Assembly: GCA_049799955.1 (NCBI GenBank) | Contig: JBARIW010000062.1 | Location: 19,018-83,017 of the forward strand | Direction of reading: 5' to 3' | Source of the DNA: JBGTFE01 sp049799955 | Lineage (GTDB): Bacteria > Acidobacteriota > Blastocatellia > Pyrinomonadales > Pyrinomonadaceae | Length of the DNA stretch: 64,000 nt | Part shown: positions 34,115 through 42,689 of the stretch, piece by piece | Layout of the letters: each line of letters opens with the position of its first letter | Position numbering within the stretch: position 1 is the first letter of the stretch | Notes under the pieces: generated by a model | Databases searched by the model: none | What the model saw: the letters and a program-made list of their open reading frames with translations, nothing else | What the model was told of the DNA's origin: nothing | Position numbers and translations under genes: made by a program

Positions 34115-34345
34115 TTACTCGACCAAATCAAGCTGGTAACGCTTGCCGTGTTTCTGTCCCGCGTAAAACAAAATACTGCGAATCGCCTTCACGGTGCGAC
34201 CTTCGCGCCCGATGAGCCTGCCCATATCGCCTTCGGCAACACGGACTTCGATTTTCACGGCTCTGCCGTCCTCAACCTGAGACACTTCGACCGCGTCGGG
34301 CTGACCAACCAACGATTTTACAAGTTTTTCGACAGCTTCTTTCAT
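34115..34345 (-). CDS. khpA: KH-domain RNA-binding protein KhpA
   Basis: 76 residues forming one KH domain with the GxxG loop in GRLIGREGRTVKAIRSIL. This small protein commonly sits between rpsP and rimM and binds RNA together with KhpB/EloR in other bacteria. Spacing to rimM is 3 bases, so translation is probably coupled. Confidence 0.92.
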   Translation of the reverse strand: MKEAVEKLVKSLVGQPDAVEVSQVEDGRAVKIEVRVAEGDMGRLIGREGRTVKAIRSILFYAGQKHGKRYQLDLVE

Positions 34346-34386
34346 ACTTTTCGGGAAAACGAAAAAACGGAAGCTTTCAAGCGTTT

Positions 34387-34902
34387 TTATGCGCTTGCTT
34401 CTTCCGTTCCGATTTCTTCACCGCTCGCGTCGGCTGACGCTTCCGGCTCGGAAGTTTCGGCAGCTTCCGCTTCAGCAGATGCGCCGGCTTCGGCTTCCGC
34501 CGCCGCTCTTTCAGCTTCCGCCTTATCAGCTTCAGCTTTTTCAGCCGCTAATCTTTCTTCTTCGCGCTTTGCAGTTTCGGCTCGTTTAGCTTCGAGTTTC
34601 GCCTGTTTGTCGGCTTCTCTTTTCTCGGCTCTGGTCTGCGCCGCTACCGCTTTTTCCTCTTCCGTCTGCTCAGGATTATGCTTAATCAAGCTGGCAACCG
34701 TTTCGGTCGGCTGCGCGCCCACAGAAAGCCAATACTGAATACGGTCGTGTTTCAGATTGATTTCCGCCGGATTCATCATCGGGTTATAAGTTCCGACGTT
34801 TTCCAAATATTTCCCGTCGCGCTTTGAACGTTTTTCCTTTATCACGATGCGATAAAAAGGACTTTTCTTCGCGCCCATTCTCATTAAACTTATTGCTAAC
34901 AT
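34387..34902 (-). CDS. rpsP: Ribosomal protein S16 with long Ala/Glu-rich tail
   Basis: I start at the ATG at 34902 (MLAISLMRMGAKKSPFYRIV), the family start. The longer frame begins inside a heptad-period array. The S16 core is about residues 1-80 (RIVIKEKRSKRDGKYLENVG, YNPMMNPAEINLKHDRIQYW, LSVGAQPTETVASL). The remaining ~90 residues are a highly charged helix (EKREADKQAKLEAKRAETAK), then an Ala/Glu/Ser-rich segment ending EEIGTEEASA. The tail more than doubles the usual ~80-90 residues. It is followed by khpA in the same operon. Confidence 0.93.
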   Translation of the reverse strand: MLAISLMRMGAKKSPFYRIVIKEKRSKRDGKYLENVGTYNPMMNPAEINLKHDRIQYWLSVGAQPTETVASLIKHNPEQTEEEKAVAAQTRAEKREADKQAKLEAKRAETAKREEERLAAEKAEADKAEAERAAAEAEAGASAEAEAAETSEPEASADASGEEIGTEEASA

Positions 34903-34910
34903 AATTTTCT

Positions 34911-34974
34911 CGTAATACGTGATACGTAATACGCGATACGAAAACGAATTACGTATCACGTATTACGTATTACC
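34911..34974. repeat. Heptad-period inverted arrays
   Basis: CGTAATA/CGTGATA/CGCGATA units face ACGTATC/ACGTATT units. It fills the gap between ffh and rpsP and covers the rpsP leader just upstream of its ribosome site. Confidence 0.92.
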
Positions 34975-36484
34975 TCTTTTTCTTGTGTCTCTTCTTTTTC
35001 TTTAACCTTTTCGAAAGAGAATCTTTCGTTTCTTCGTAATTATTATCAAAATCTTCGTCCGCGCCGCCGCCGCCGCCGCCGAGAAGACCGCTTAAACCAT
35101 TCATTCCGCCGCCTAAAAGACTGCCGAGTCCGCCGCCCATTCCGCCCATCGCTTTGCCCGCGAGTTTTGAGAAAAGTCCGCCGCGATTCATCTGCTGCAT
35201 CATTTTCTTCATCTGCTCGTATTGACGAATCAGACCGTTGACTTCGGAAATCGTTGAACCTGAGCCTTTGGCGATGCGCGTTTTGCGGCTGGCGTCGATA
35301 ATCTTGTGATTGTTGCGCTCGCCTTTGGTCATCGAATCGATAATCGCCTCGGTGCGCTTCATCTGCGCTTCGACTTCGGCTGACTGTTCGTCTGAAAGCT
35401 GCATTCCGCCCATCATTTGTTCGGGCAGCATCTTCATAATCTTCGACATCGAGCCGAGTTTTTTAAATTGTCCGAGCTGAGCGCGAAAATCTTCGAGCGT
35501 AAACTGGTTGCTCGTCATTTTCTGCAACTGCTTCGCCGCTTCGTCTTCGTCAATTTTGCCCTGAACTTCTTCAATGAGCGACAAAACATCGCCCATTCCG
35601 AGAATTCTCTGCGCGATTCTATCGGGATAAAAAGGCTCAATCGCGTCGTATTTTTCGCCGACGCCGACAAATTTCACCGGCTGACCGATAACCTGTTTGA
35701 TGGACAAAGCCGCGCCGCCGCGCGCATCGCCGTCCATTTTCGTCAAAACGACGCCCGTGATTCCGACTCTTTCGTGAAAAACTTCCGCGCTTCGGACGGC
35801 ATCCTGTCCGGTCATCGCGTCGGCGACGAAAAGAACTTCGACCGGTTTTGTTTCCGCCTTGATTTGCTCAAGCTCGACCATCAGGTCGTCGTCGATATGC
35901 AGACGACCGGCGGTGTCAATCATCAAAGTGTCAAAACCCATTTCCTGCGCGTGTTTCATCGCGCCGCGCACAAGCGTCAAAGGGTCGTTAGATTCCTTAT
36001 CCTGATAAACCGTAACGCCGACCGCCGCGCCGACGACTCTTAATTGTTCTCTTGCGGCAGGACGATAAACGTCGACCGAAACTAAAAGCGGGTTTCTTTC
36101 CTGATTATCTTTTAACCAACGCGAGATTTTTCCGGTCGAAGTCGTTTTACCGGAGCCTTGCAAACCGACAATCATCACGACATTCGGAATCGCGCGCGTA
36201 AAAACAAGCCGCGACGAAGTTCCGCCCATCAATTCGGAAAGCTCGTCGTAAACAATCTTGACGACCTGCTCGTGCGGCTTCAAATCCTGCCAGACTTCCT
36301 GACCTTCCGCCTTCGCGCGAACCGACTCGACAAAGTCCTTTGCAACCTTATAATTAACGTCCGCCTCAAGAAGTGCCATCCGAATCTCGCGCAGAGCGAC
36401 ATCGACGTGCTCAGGCGTAAGTTTCCCTTCGCCGCGCAAATTCTTCAGCGTAGATTTAAGTTTATCGGACAACGACTCGAACAT
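34970..36484 (-). CDS. ffh: Signal recognition particle protein Ffh
   Basis: Ffh binds 4.5S RNA and signal peptides and guides ribosomes to FtsY at the membrane. 504 residues: N domain (LSDKLKSTLKNLRGEGKLTP), then the G domain with G1 VGLQGSGKTTSTGKI, DVYRPAAREQLR, DTAGRLHIDD and TKMDGDARGGAAL. The methionine-rich M domain follows (QMMGGMQLSDEQ, IMKMLPEQ, GSGSTISEVN). A Gly-rich stretch (GGMNGLSGLLGGGGGGADED) leads to a very basic end. First gene of the operon. Confidence 0.96.
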   Translation of the reverse strand: MFESLSDKLKSTLKNLRGEGKLTPEHVDVALREIRMALLEADVNYKVAKDFVESVRAKAEGQEVWQDLKPHEQVVKIVYDELSELMGGTSSRLVFTRAIPNVVMIVGLQGSGKTTSTGKISRWLKDNQERNPLLVSVDVYRPAAREQLRVVGAAVGVTVYQDKESNDPLTLVRGAMKHAQEMGFDTLMIDTAGRLHIDDDLMVELEQIKAETKPVEVLFVADAMTGQDAVRSAEVFHERVGITGVVLTKMDGDARGGAALSIKQVIGQPVKFVGVGEKYDAIEPFYPDRIAQRILGMGDVLSLIEEVQGKIDEDEAAKQLQKMTSNQFTLEDFRAQLGQFKKLGSMSKIMKMLPEQMMGGMQLSDEQSAEVEAQMKRTEAIIDSMTKGERNNHKIIDASRKTRIAKGSGSTISEVNGLIRQYEQMKKMMQQMNRGGLFSKLAGKAMGGMGGGLGSLLGGGMNGLSGLLGGGGGGADEDFDNNYEETKDSLSKRLKKKKRHKKKR

Positions 36485-36672
36485 ATAGATACACTTCCAG
36501 CTATAGAGCCGAAACTATAAATACTAATTGTTCAGGGCAAAAGTGTCAAGAAAGCGGGCAATTTGCGGTAAAAATCTATCGCTTAATTTGTTTTTAAGAT
36601 GATTGGAATTTATTAGTTTCCGCTTTTGTTTTTTTCGGAAAGCGGACAAAAACCTATATTAATATCAATTCA

Positions 36673-36732
36673 AGCAACTTTTGGTTAAATAACCAAAAGT
36701 TGCTGAAATGCCAAATGTATGACATTTCAGCA
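36673..36732. promoter_or_regulatory. Overlapping palindromes upstream of hicA
   Basis: A perfect 32-base palindrome with arms AGCAACTTTTGGTTA (36673-36687) and TAACCAAAAGTTGCT (36690-36704) shares TGCT with a second inverted repeat, TGCTGAAATG (36701-36710) / CATTTCAGCA (36723-36732). The two stems cannot form at once. Further short inverted repeats (ACTCAAG / CTTGAGT) follow before the hicA ATG. Probably an operator region; the rest of 36485-36803 is AT-rich with no gene. Confidence 0.6.
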
Positions 36733-36803
36733 AGAATATATTAAAAACTCAAGAGGTTTTAAACTCATTATGGCTTGAGTAATAGCCATAAAATTTTCAT
36801 ATC

Positions 36804-37022
36804 ATGCCGAAACTCGCGCCGATTAAACGAAAAGATTTGATTTATTATCTTCGTCAGCTTGGATTTGAGGGACCTAAGCCGGGCGGAAATCATCAATATA
36901 TGCAAAAGGAAAATTTGAAGGTTAGAATTCCAAATCCTCATAAATCCGATATTGGAAAGAATATTCTGAACGAAATATTGAAGCAAGCCAATATAGAAAG
37001 AACCGTTTGGGAAGAACTATAA
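36804..37022 (+). CDS. hicA: HicA-family toxin (second pair)
   Basis: 72 residues with HicA features: IKRKDLIYYLRQLGFEGPKP, the catalytic His in GGNHQYMQ, and VRIPNPHKSDIGKNILNEIL. It is not closely similar to the HicA at 31198. Unusually, its likely antitoxin HicB is on the opposite strand, converging so that the two 3' ends overlap by 6 bases. The upstream region is rich in palindromes, suggesting its own regulated promoter. Confidence 0.82.
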   Translation: MPKLAPIKRKDLIYYLRQLGFEGPKPGGNHQYMQKENLKVRIPNPHKSDIGKNILNEILKQANIERTVWEEL

Positions 37023-37268
37023 AACCTCGGAAACTTTTTCGACGGATAAATTCAACCCATTTACGACGGGTAAAGGCGTATTGTCTGAAAGATGAAGAAA
37101 TATCCAGCCTTCCAAAACTTCCTGCAATTCTTCACGACATTCTTCAAGAGTATCGGCATTTGCCCAAACGCCTTGGAAACCGGGAATTTCGCCGAAAAAT
37201 CCTTCGTCATCCGGTAGTATTTTGTATTTAGCTTGGCGCATAGCGGCTTGGATGTATTGAGTAAGCAT
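37017..37268 (-). CDS. hicB: HicB-family antitoxin, convergent with hicA
   Basis: 83 residues with HicB-type strands: YKILPDDEGFFGEIPGFQGV, WANADTLEECREELQEVLEG and WIFLHLSDN. The pattern matches the RNase H-like antitoxin fold; no DNA-binding tail is present. Its stop codon overlaps the end of hicA on the other strand. It starts 9 bases from the stop of the glycosyltransferase gene on the same strand, so it is probably transcribed with that gene. Confidence 0.8.
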   Translation of the reverse strand: MLTQYIQAAMRQAKYKILPDDEGFFGEIPGFQGVWANADTLEECREELQEVLEGWIFLHLSDNTPLPVVNGLNLSVEKVSEVL

Positions 37269-37277
37269 AGATTCAGT

Positions 37278-38351
37278 TTATCTTTTAGCATCTTTTTCAG
37301 CAACTAAAATCTTTTGTAAAACTTTCAGAATCGATTCAATAACCGTTTCGATTTTCACATTCATAATACATCGCGGTTCGCCGAATTCTTTACAAAAGTG
37401 TCCGGCGCACGGCTGGCAGTGGAGTTTTTCGTAAACGATTTCGTTCGGCGCGTTTGTCCACGGTCGCCAGTGTGTGATGTTTGACGAGCCGAAGATGACG
37501 ACGGAAGGCGTTTCGACAGCCGCCGCGATATGCGCGATTCCCGAATCGTTTCCGACGAAGAGTTTTGCTTTCGAGGCTAAAGCCGTAATTTCCGGCAAGG
37601 TTAAATCATCGAAAACTGCAATCGGAACGCGCGAATTTTGTTTGAGTTTTTCTAAGACTTCACGCTCTTTTCGTGTTGCGATTGCGATAATCGAAAAACC
37701 CTTTTCGTATAGAAATTCGGCGACGCGCGCGAAATTTTCCGTCGCCCATTGTTTTGTATCGAAAGCTGCAACGGGATGAATCAGGGCGATTTTAGATTTT
37801 AGATTTTGGATTTTGGATTCGGCGAGCTTACTTTCAATCGAATTCAGCGCTTTTTCCGTTACGACCAGACGGCTTTTCGGTTTGTCTTCCACCGGAACGC
37901 CCGCAAAACCGAGAAGCGCGAGATGCTGTTCGGCGGAGTGGATTTTTTCCGTTTGCCAGAAATCTTTCGAGGAAGAAAGCAGGTGATTGTAAAGAAACGA
38001 GTAGCGATAATGCGAAAAGCCGAAGCGATGCTTTGCGCCCGCCGCGCGGACGAAAAACGTCGAGGTCGTGCCGCCGTGAAGATTGAAAACTACGTCGTAT
38101 TTATTGCGGCGAAGCTTCAGCATAACTTCAATCCGCGATGTTTTGCTTTTGCGCGAAAAGGTCAGAACATTATCGACCGCGTCAAAACCTTCGAGAACGG
38201 GCGCGACCCAATCTTCGAGCAAAACGTCAATCTGCGCTCCGGGCAAAAACCTTCGAAGCGCGATTAAAGAAGGCGTCGTCAAAACCGTATCGCCGATTGA
38301 GCGCAGGCGAACGACGAGAACGCGCTTTACTTTTGTCCAATCAATCGACAT
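37278..38351 (-). CDS. Glycosyltransferase family 9 (heptosyltransferase-like)
   Basis: 357 residues from the ATG at 38351 (MSIDWTKVKRVLVVRLRSIG); the longer frame starts inside a heptad-period array. GT9 hallmarks are VLVVRLRSIGDTVLTTPSLI at the N-terminus, VNLHGGTTSTFFVRAAGA-like sequence in the middle, and LFVGNDSGIAHIAAAVETP for nucleotide-sugar binding. Such enzymes add heptose to lipid A core or similar surface glycans. About ten residues near 190-200 (SKIQNLKSKI) come from an in-frame GATTTTG-type repeat. Confidence 0.85.
   Translation of the reverse strand: MSIDWTKVKRVLVVRLRSIGDTVLTTPSLIALRRFLPGAQIDVLLEDWVAPVLEGFDAVDNVLTFSRKSKTSRIEVMLKLRRNKYDVVFNLHGGTTSTFFVRAAGAKHRFGFSHYRYSFLYNHLLSSSKDFWQTEKIHSAEQHLALLGFAGVPVEDKPKSRLVVTEKALNSIESKLAESKIQNLKSKIALIHPVAAFDTKQWATENFARVAEFLYEKGFSIIAIATRKEREVLEKLKQNSRVPIAVFDDLTLPEITALASKAKLFVGNDSGIAHIAAAVETPSVVIFGSSNITHWRPWTNAPNEIVYEKLHCQPCAGHFCKEFGEPRCIMNVKIETVIESILKVLQKILVAEKDAKR
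37788..37820. repeat. Heptad-period array inside the glycosyltransferase gene
   Basis: GATTTTA/GATTTTG units, period 7, about 4.5 copies, read on the minus strand as ESKIQNLKSKI. Confidence 0.9.
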
Positions 38352-38352
38352 A

Positions 38353-38417
38353 ACGGAAAATGGAAAATGGAAAATGGAAAATTTTTCTTTCATTTTCCGT
38401 TATCCGTTACCCGTTTT
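38353..38417. repeat. Heptad-period inverted arrays
   Basis: GGAAAAT repeated four times faces CATTTTCCGTTATCCGTTAC. It separates the glycosyltransferase start from the Trm112-like stop. Confidence 0.9.
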
Positions 38418-38594
38418 TCATTTCTCCGTTTTTGCTTCTTCAACCAGCATGACGGGAATTTCGTCGCGTATCGGGTAAACGAGCGCGCATTCCGCGTTTG
38501 TGCATTTCAAACCGCTCTGGTCGGGTTTGATTTCGACTTCCGATTTGCATTTCGGACAGCGCAGGATTTCTAAAAGTTCGGGACTGATTGCCAT
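38418..38594 (-). CDS. Trm112-family zinc-ribbon protein
   Basis: 58 residues from the ATG at 38594, chosen for a GGAG 10 bases upstream. The sequence ISPELLEILRCPKCKSEVEI, then GLKCTNAECALVYPIRDEIP is the Trm112/UPF0434 (YcaR) pattern. Here C-x2-C is followed by a second pair spaced by five residues. These proteins activate or accompany methyltransferases and other enzymes. It is likely in one transcript with the downstream glycosyltransferase. Confidence 0.85.
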   Translation of the reverse strand: MAISPELLEILRCPKCKSEVEIKPDQSGLKCTNAECALVYPIRDEIPVMLVEEAKTEK

Positions 38595-38774
38595 AAATTT
38601 CTCCAATTACAAATATAATTCTAACGGCGATGACGCGCGGGCGCAAAGGACAAGGCGACACAAAAGACAAATCGAAGTTTTGCGGATTTTCTACGGGGCA
38701 AACTTATAAAAGCCGTCGAAGCTTACACCGGCTGCGCTTTCGTCATAATTCTATTTGTCGTGTTTAGAGCAAAC

Positions 38775-39134
38775 TTAAATCGGAACGCAGATGCCGTCAA
38801 TTTCGATAAATCCCGGCGGGCAAGCCGAAACTTTATCTCTATTCGCCTCTTTTGCCAATTCCCTCAGGTCGTTGGCGTGTTTTTCGAAATCATTCGCGCG
38901 CGAAGAATTCAAATTCCTCCACATAAACTGGCGGTCGTCGGCAATTTCATTAAGTAATTTTTGTATTTTTCCCAATATTTTGCCGCTGAACTCTTCCCTG
39001 TCGCTCGGGGATATAGTTTTTTCAAATTCCAGAATCACTACATCGCTGAACGAGTTAAGCGCCTGCCTGAGCTGTATATATAAATCTTTATGCGATACGT
39101 CCATTTTTTCCAGGTCTTTATTTGATATTGCCAT
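38775..39134 (-). CDS. Hypothetical helical protein with two-cysteine tail
   Basis: 119 residues, no family recognised. The sequence is soluble and largely helical (LYIQLRQALNSFSDVVILEF, GKILGKIQKLLNEIADD, FEKHANDLRELAKEANRD). It ends in CPPGFIEIDGICVPI, where two cysteines flank a short hairpin-like stretch. There is a good ribosome site (AGGAG) before the ATG. It follows the winged-helix/TolB gene by 15 bases on the same strand, so the two are probably co-transcribed, and it may be a target or partner of that regulator. Confidence 0.6.
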   Translation of the reverse strand: MAISNKDLEKMDVSHKDLYIQLRQALNSFSDVVILEFEKTISPSDREEFSGKILGKIQKLLNEIADDRQFMWRNLNSSRANDFEKHANDLRELAKEANRDKVSACPPGFIEIDGICVPI

Positions 39135-39149
39135 TTTTATATTCTCCTT

Positions 39150-41693
39150 TTATTTGAAATTTTCAATCATCGAAATCAATCCTGTTTTTTTCTGCTTCGA
39201 GTAATAAATCGCGCTGCCGTCGGGCGACCATGTAATGCCCGAAATATAAATATTCGGCTCGGTGTTCGAAGTAATCTTTGCGCTCGCGCCGCCTGAAATT
39301 GAAATAACCCTGATATTGTCTTTCCCGTCTTCGCGGGCGGCGTAAGCAATCTTTTTTCCGTCGGGCGAAAGCTGAATGTTATAGAAATATGCCGCGTCAA
39401 TCGAAGCCAAATCGGTTTTGATATTTCCGCCGGAAATTTGAATTAATTGCACTTTTGCCGGTTTAGCCGCCGGTTTATCGTCTTCGAGCATTGCAATTAT
39501 TAAGCTGCCGCCCGTTTGCGTCCAGCCGATAAGCTTTATAACCTGCCCGGACGAAAAAACGATTTCGGATTTTTGTTCTTTCAGCAGATAAACGTCGTTT
39601 GCTTTCTTCAAATCGTTTCGCGATTGCGGAGAACTTGAGACAAACGCGATTTGCTCGCCGCCGGGCGAAAACACGGGAGCGGAAAATTTAATATTTTGCT
39701 CCGCGTTACTTGAAATTTGCGTCGGTTCGCTCAAACCGTCGGCGTCTGTCTGCCAGACGTTCCACAAATCGTCGGTTTTCGCGCAGTAAATCAAGCTTTT
39801 TCCGTCGGGCGACCAGCTATAATCTTTAACCTGAGCCAGATTGTAAGGCATTTCGCTGTAGCCGGAAACCCCGATTCCTTTGGTGGTCAATTGCTTTTCC
39901 GTTCCGTCTTTTTCGGCTGTCCAAATATTAATCAGATTACCCGTATATCGAAGAAAAGCTATCTTGCGATTATCGGGAGAAAATACCGGCGAAAATCCGT
40001 TGGATGCTTTTTTTATTTGTTGTTTGTCGTCAATCGTATAAATCTCGATTGAGCCGCCGAGCAGATGCTTCGATTCGGTAACCGTTTGCAAAACTATACT
40101 TTTGCCGTCGGGCGATGCGTCCGACCCGAGTTCTTGTCCCGGCTCGGACGTAATTTGAGTTTCCTCTTTCTCATCAAGACTTACTTTCCATAAATCGCTT
40201 TCTTCTCTTGATTGGCTATAAAGAATTTTATCGCCGCCCGCCGTTACATCGTTGATGAGCGCGTCGCTGACGCCGGGAATTATCTGCTCGCTTTTGTTTT
40301 CATTCAAATACGCGACGCAAATCTGAAAAACGCCGTCGCGTTTCGAGCTGTAAATTATCCGCTCGCCGTCGGGCAGCCAAAACGGATATTCGTCGCTCGC
40401 TTTTTCATCGTTCGTTACCTGAACGGGCTGACCTCCGCCGCCGAGAGGCATCACAAAAATATGAAGCCGTTCATTCACGCCCGACACGTAAGCAACGCGG
40501 TCTTCGCCGGGCGAGATGCTGAAAAACTGCGCCTGATTATTTGAATCGAAATTCGTTAGCTGCATGGTCTGTTTGGAATTAATGTCGAGCGAGAAAAGAT
40601 TAAATCCCTGCCGGTAATAAATCGTCGCGTCGTTTTTCGACCAGTGCAGCAGGGTGATGTTATTTTCCACCGCTTTGATTTGCGTCAGCTCGCCGCCGGA
40701 AAACGGCGTCGTCCAAATCGCAGTTTGGTTATCTCTGTTTGAAACAAAAGCTATCCGCTGACCGTCGGGCGACCAAATCGGATTGAAATAACTCCACTTG
40801 CCGTCGATACCTGTAATAGGATTTGCTTTGCCGGCGGAAACCTGTTTCGTCCAGATATTTCTTTGCCCGTTTTTCGTCAAAGAGTAGGCAATCATTGTTC
40901 CGTTAGGCGAAAATCTGGCTCCGGTGTTGCCTTCGCCCGCCTCGACATCCCAACTGATTAGAGACTTCATACGCATCGAAGCCAATATATTTGGTGAAGC
41001 CTGAAAGCGATTTTGGTTGGCGAATTTCCAAATTGCGACGACGCTCAACAGTGCAGCCAGTATCGCGCAAGCCGCTATCAATTTTCGATTTGAAAGCCGC
41101 GAATACGCCGTAATTACCGGAACGGCGTCGGGCGCGGGCATCGTTTCGGATGACGGCGCGTCGGCGTCATTGGCGTGCGAATGCCATTCGGCGAGCGCGA
41201 CGACCTGCCCGTGTCTCGTTTCCGCGACCGTTTTCCCGCCGCCGACGGCGGCAAGCGGGGCGAACGCCAAAACGTTTTCGGTGTTTTTCGAGGTGTTTTG
41301 CGCGGACGATGTTTTTTCGGCTATTTTGACTTCGCCGTTAAAACGATAGCCGCGCCGGCGAAACGTTTCAATCAAAGGCTTGCCGTTTTTTCCTTCGCCC
41401 AGAGTCTTGCGCAGGAGATATAGATTCTGCGACAAATTACTTTCTTCGACAATCGAATCCGCCCAAACCGTCTCCATCAATTCGTCTTTGCCGAGTATTT
41501 CGCCGCGTCTCTCGACCAGAGCCAAAAGCGTTTCAATCACCTTCGGCGCGAGCGAAATTTCCTGCTCATTTTGATAAAGCATTAAATTTTCGGCATCGAG
41601 TCGGAAATTTTCAAACTCGTAAATCGTTTTGTGGCGCAAATTAGCCATCTTGATTTTAAATTGAGGAACAATTGAAATTAAATCCAAAGACAC
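39150..41693 (-). CDS. Winged-helix (PhoB-type) membrane regulator with TolB beta-propeller
   Basis: About 847 residues. The N-terminal OmpR/PhoB-type winged helix reads IYEFENFRLDAENLMLYQNE, ALVERRGEILGKDELMETVW, LRKTLGEGKNGKPLIETFRR. A single membrane helix (about 210-228, LIAACAILAALLSVVAIWKF) follows, then about nine PD40/WD40 blades (SPNGTMIAYS, SPDGQRIAFVSNRD, LPDGERIIYSSKRD and others). The plan is that of CadC-like membrane-bound transcription factors with an outside sensor. I chose the GTG at 41693 because GGAGG lies 9 bases upstream; the ATG at 41648 is an alternative. Its targets may be the orphan genes on both sides. Confidence 0.85.
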   Translation of the reverse strand: MSLDLISIVPQFKIKMANLRHKTIYEFENFRLDAENLMLYQNEQEISLAPKVIETLLALVERRGEILGKDELMETVWADSIVEESNLSQNLYLLRKTLGEGKNGKPLIETFRRRGYRFNGEVKIAEKTSSAQNTSKNTENVLAFAPLAAVGGGKTVAETRHGQVVALAEWHSHANDADAPSSETMPAPDAVPVITAYSRLSNRKLIAACAILAALLSVVAIWKFANQNRFQASPNILASMRMKSLISWDVEAGEGNTGARFSPNGTMIAYSLTKNGQRNIWTKQVSAGKANPITGIDGKWSYFNPIWSPDGQRIAFVSNRDNQTAIWTTPFSGGELTQIKAVENNITLLHWSKNDATIYYRQGFNLFSLDINSKQTMQLTNFDSNNQAQFFSISPGEDRVAYVSGVNERLHIFVMPLGGGGQPVQVTNDEKASDEYPFWLPDGERIIYSSKRDGVFQICVAYLNENKSEQIIPGVSDALINDVTAGGDKILYSQSREESDLWKVSLDEKEETQITSEPGQELGSDASPDGKSIVLQTVTESKHLLGGSIEIYTIDDKQQIKKASNGFSPVFSPDNRKIAFLRYTGNLINIWTAEKDGTEKQLTTKGIGVSGYSEMPYNLAQVKDYSWSPDGKSLIYCAKTDDLWNVWQTDADGLSEPTQISSNAEQNIKFSAPVFSPGGEQIAFVSSSPQSRNDLKKANDVYLLKEQKSEIVFSSGQVIKLIGWTQTGGSLIIAMLEDDKPAAKPAKVQLIQISGGNIKTDLASIDAAYFYNIQLSPDGKKIAYAAREDGKDNIRVISISGGASAKITSNTEPNIYISGITWSPDGSAIYYSKQKKTGLISMIENFK

Positions 41694-41907
41694 AGTTCGC
41701 AACCTCCGTTAAGTTTGATAACGGAGCGAACAGATTATTTGAAAAACAGGCTGTCTGGTTAAAGCAAATCTTGTAACTTGCACTCTAACTCATATTTAGA
41801 AAAAAGGAAAGCTATTTTTGAAATTAACCTGAACGCTCCAAGCCCTTTTCAAACGGGGAATTTATTTTATAAAAGACGAGTTCCGCGCTTTTGAAAGGAG
41901 ATTCGAA

Positions 41908-42597
41908 ATGAAAGCTAAAATTATTCAAACGATTAGGAGAATAGATATGAGATTAACGAACAAATACGTTCGAAATTTTCGCAGCGGCGCTATCGCCGTT
42001 TGTTTTGTATTCTGCGCGCTGAGCGGCGCACAGGCGCAAACGCAGGACTTAAATAAAATCTGGACGACCATCGGCTCGGACGGAACGGTTGACGAAACTG
42101 ATGCCGGCAAAGTCTTTTTCGAGGGCGGCAAGGTGCAAATGGGGCGTCCTCTAGCCGGAAATCTTCCTACTTCCAAGCAAATGAAGTCCATTACAAGTCA
42201 AAACCAAACGGCTGTAATTCGTTACAACGTTACGCCCGTGGACGGATTATTCACGCCGCCTTGTAAATCCGAATTTGGCAGAGATTGTACAGGTCGCCAG
42301 TTGCAGCTGCGCTATCTGGCTACGAGCGGCGCGCGGGTAATCGCCAGGCTCATCGAAGTTGATTTGGCAACCGGCGTTGAAACTCCCCGCATAACCTTCG
42401 ACAGCAAAAGCTTTGCTGCTTCCAATAATTACCAGGTCCAGCTCTCCGAATTATGTGGTGCGTCGCGGCTTTTTGACTTTAAACTCAAGGCGTACTACAT
42501 CGAAGCGACGCTGACGGGCAACCGCCTTATCGGCACGATTGCAGCCGGAATTCAAATAATCAAGATAGGTAATTCCAACTGTTCGTCCATCGATTAA
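41908..42597 (+). CDS. Secreted hypothetical protein
   Basis: 229 residues from the ATG at 41908, which has AAAGGAG; a second ATG at 41947 with its own AGGAG gives a more usual signal peptide (NFRSGAIAVCFVFCALSGAQAQ) and may be the true start. The mature part is beta-rich with no recognised domain: IWTTIGSDGTVDETDAGKVF, VIRYNVTPVDGLF. Its five cysteines include CKSEFGRDC and one in ELCGAS. It is divergent from the winged-helix/TolB gene across about 215 bases, so shared control is possible. Confidence 0.6.
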   Translation: MKAKIIQTIRRIDMRLTNKYVRNFRSGAIAVCFVFCALSGAQAQTQDLNKIWTTIGSDGTVDETDAGKVFFEGGKVQMGRPLAGNLPTSKQMKSITSQNQTAVIRYNVTPVDGLFTPPCKSEFGRDCTGRQLQLRYLATSGARVIARLIEVDLATGVETPRITFDSKSFAASNNYQVQLSELCGASRLFDFKLKAYYIEATLTGNRLIGTIAAGIQIIKIGNSNCSSID

Positions 42598-42689
42598 TTT
42601 TCAATTTGAACGGCTGTCGCTTTCACGGATGCGGTGATGGAAAAAACGTTTAGTTAAAGTGTCCATAAACAAAATTTAGGAGAATTTTT

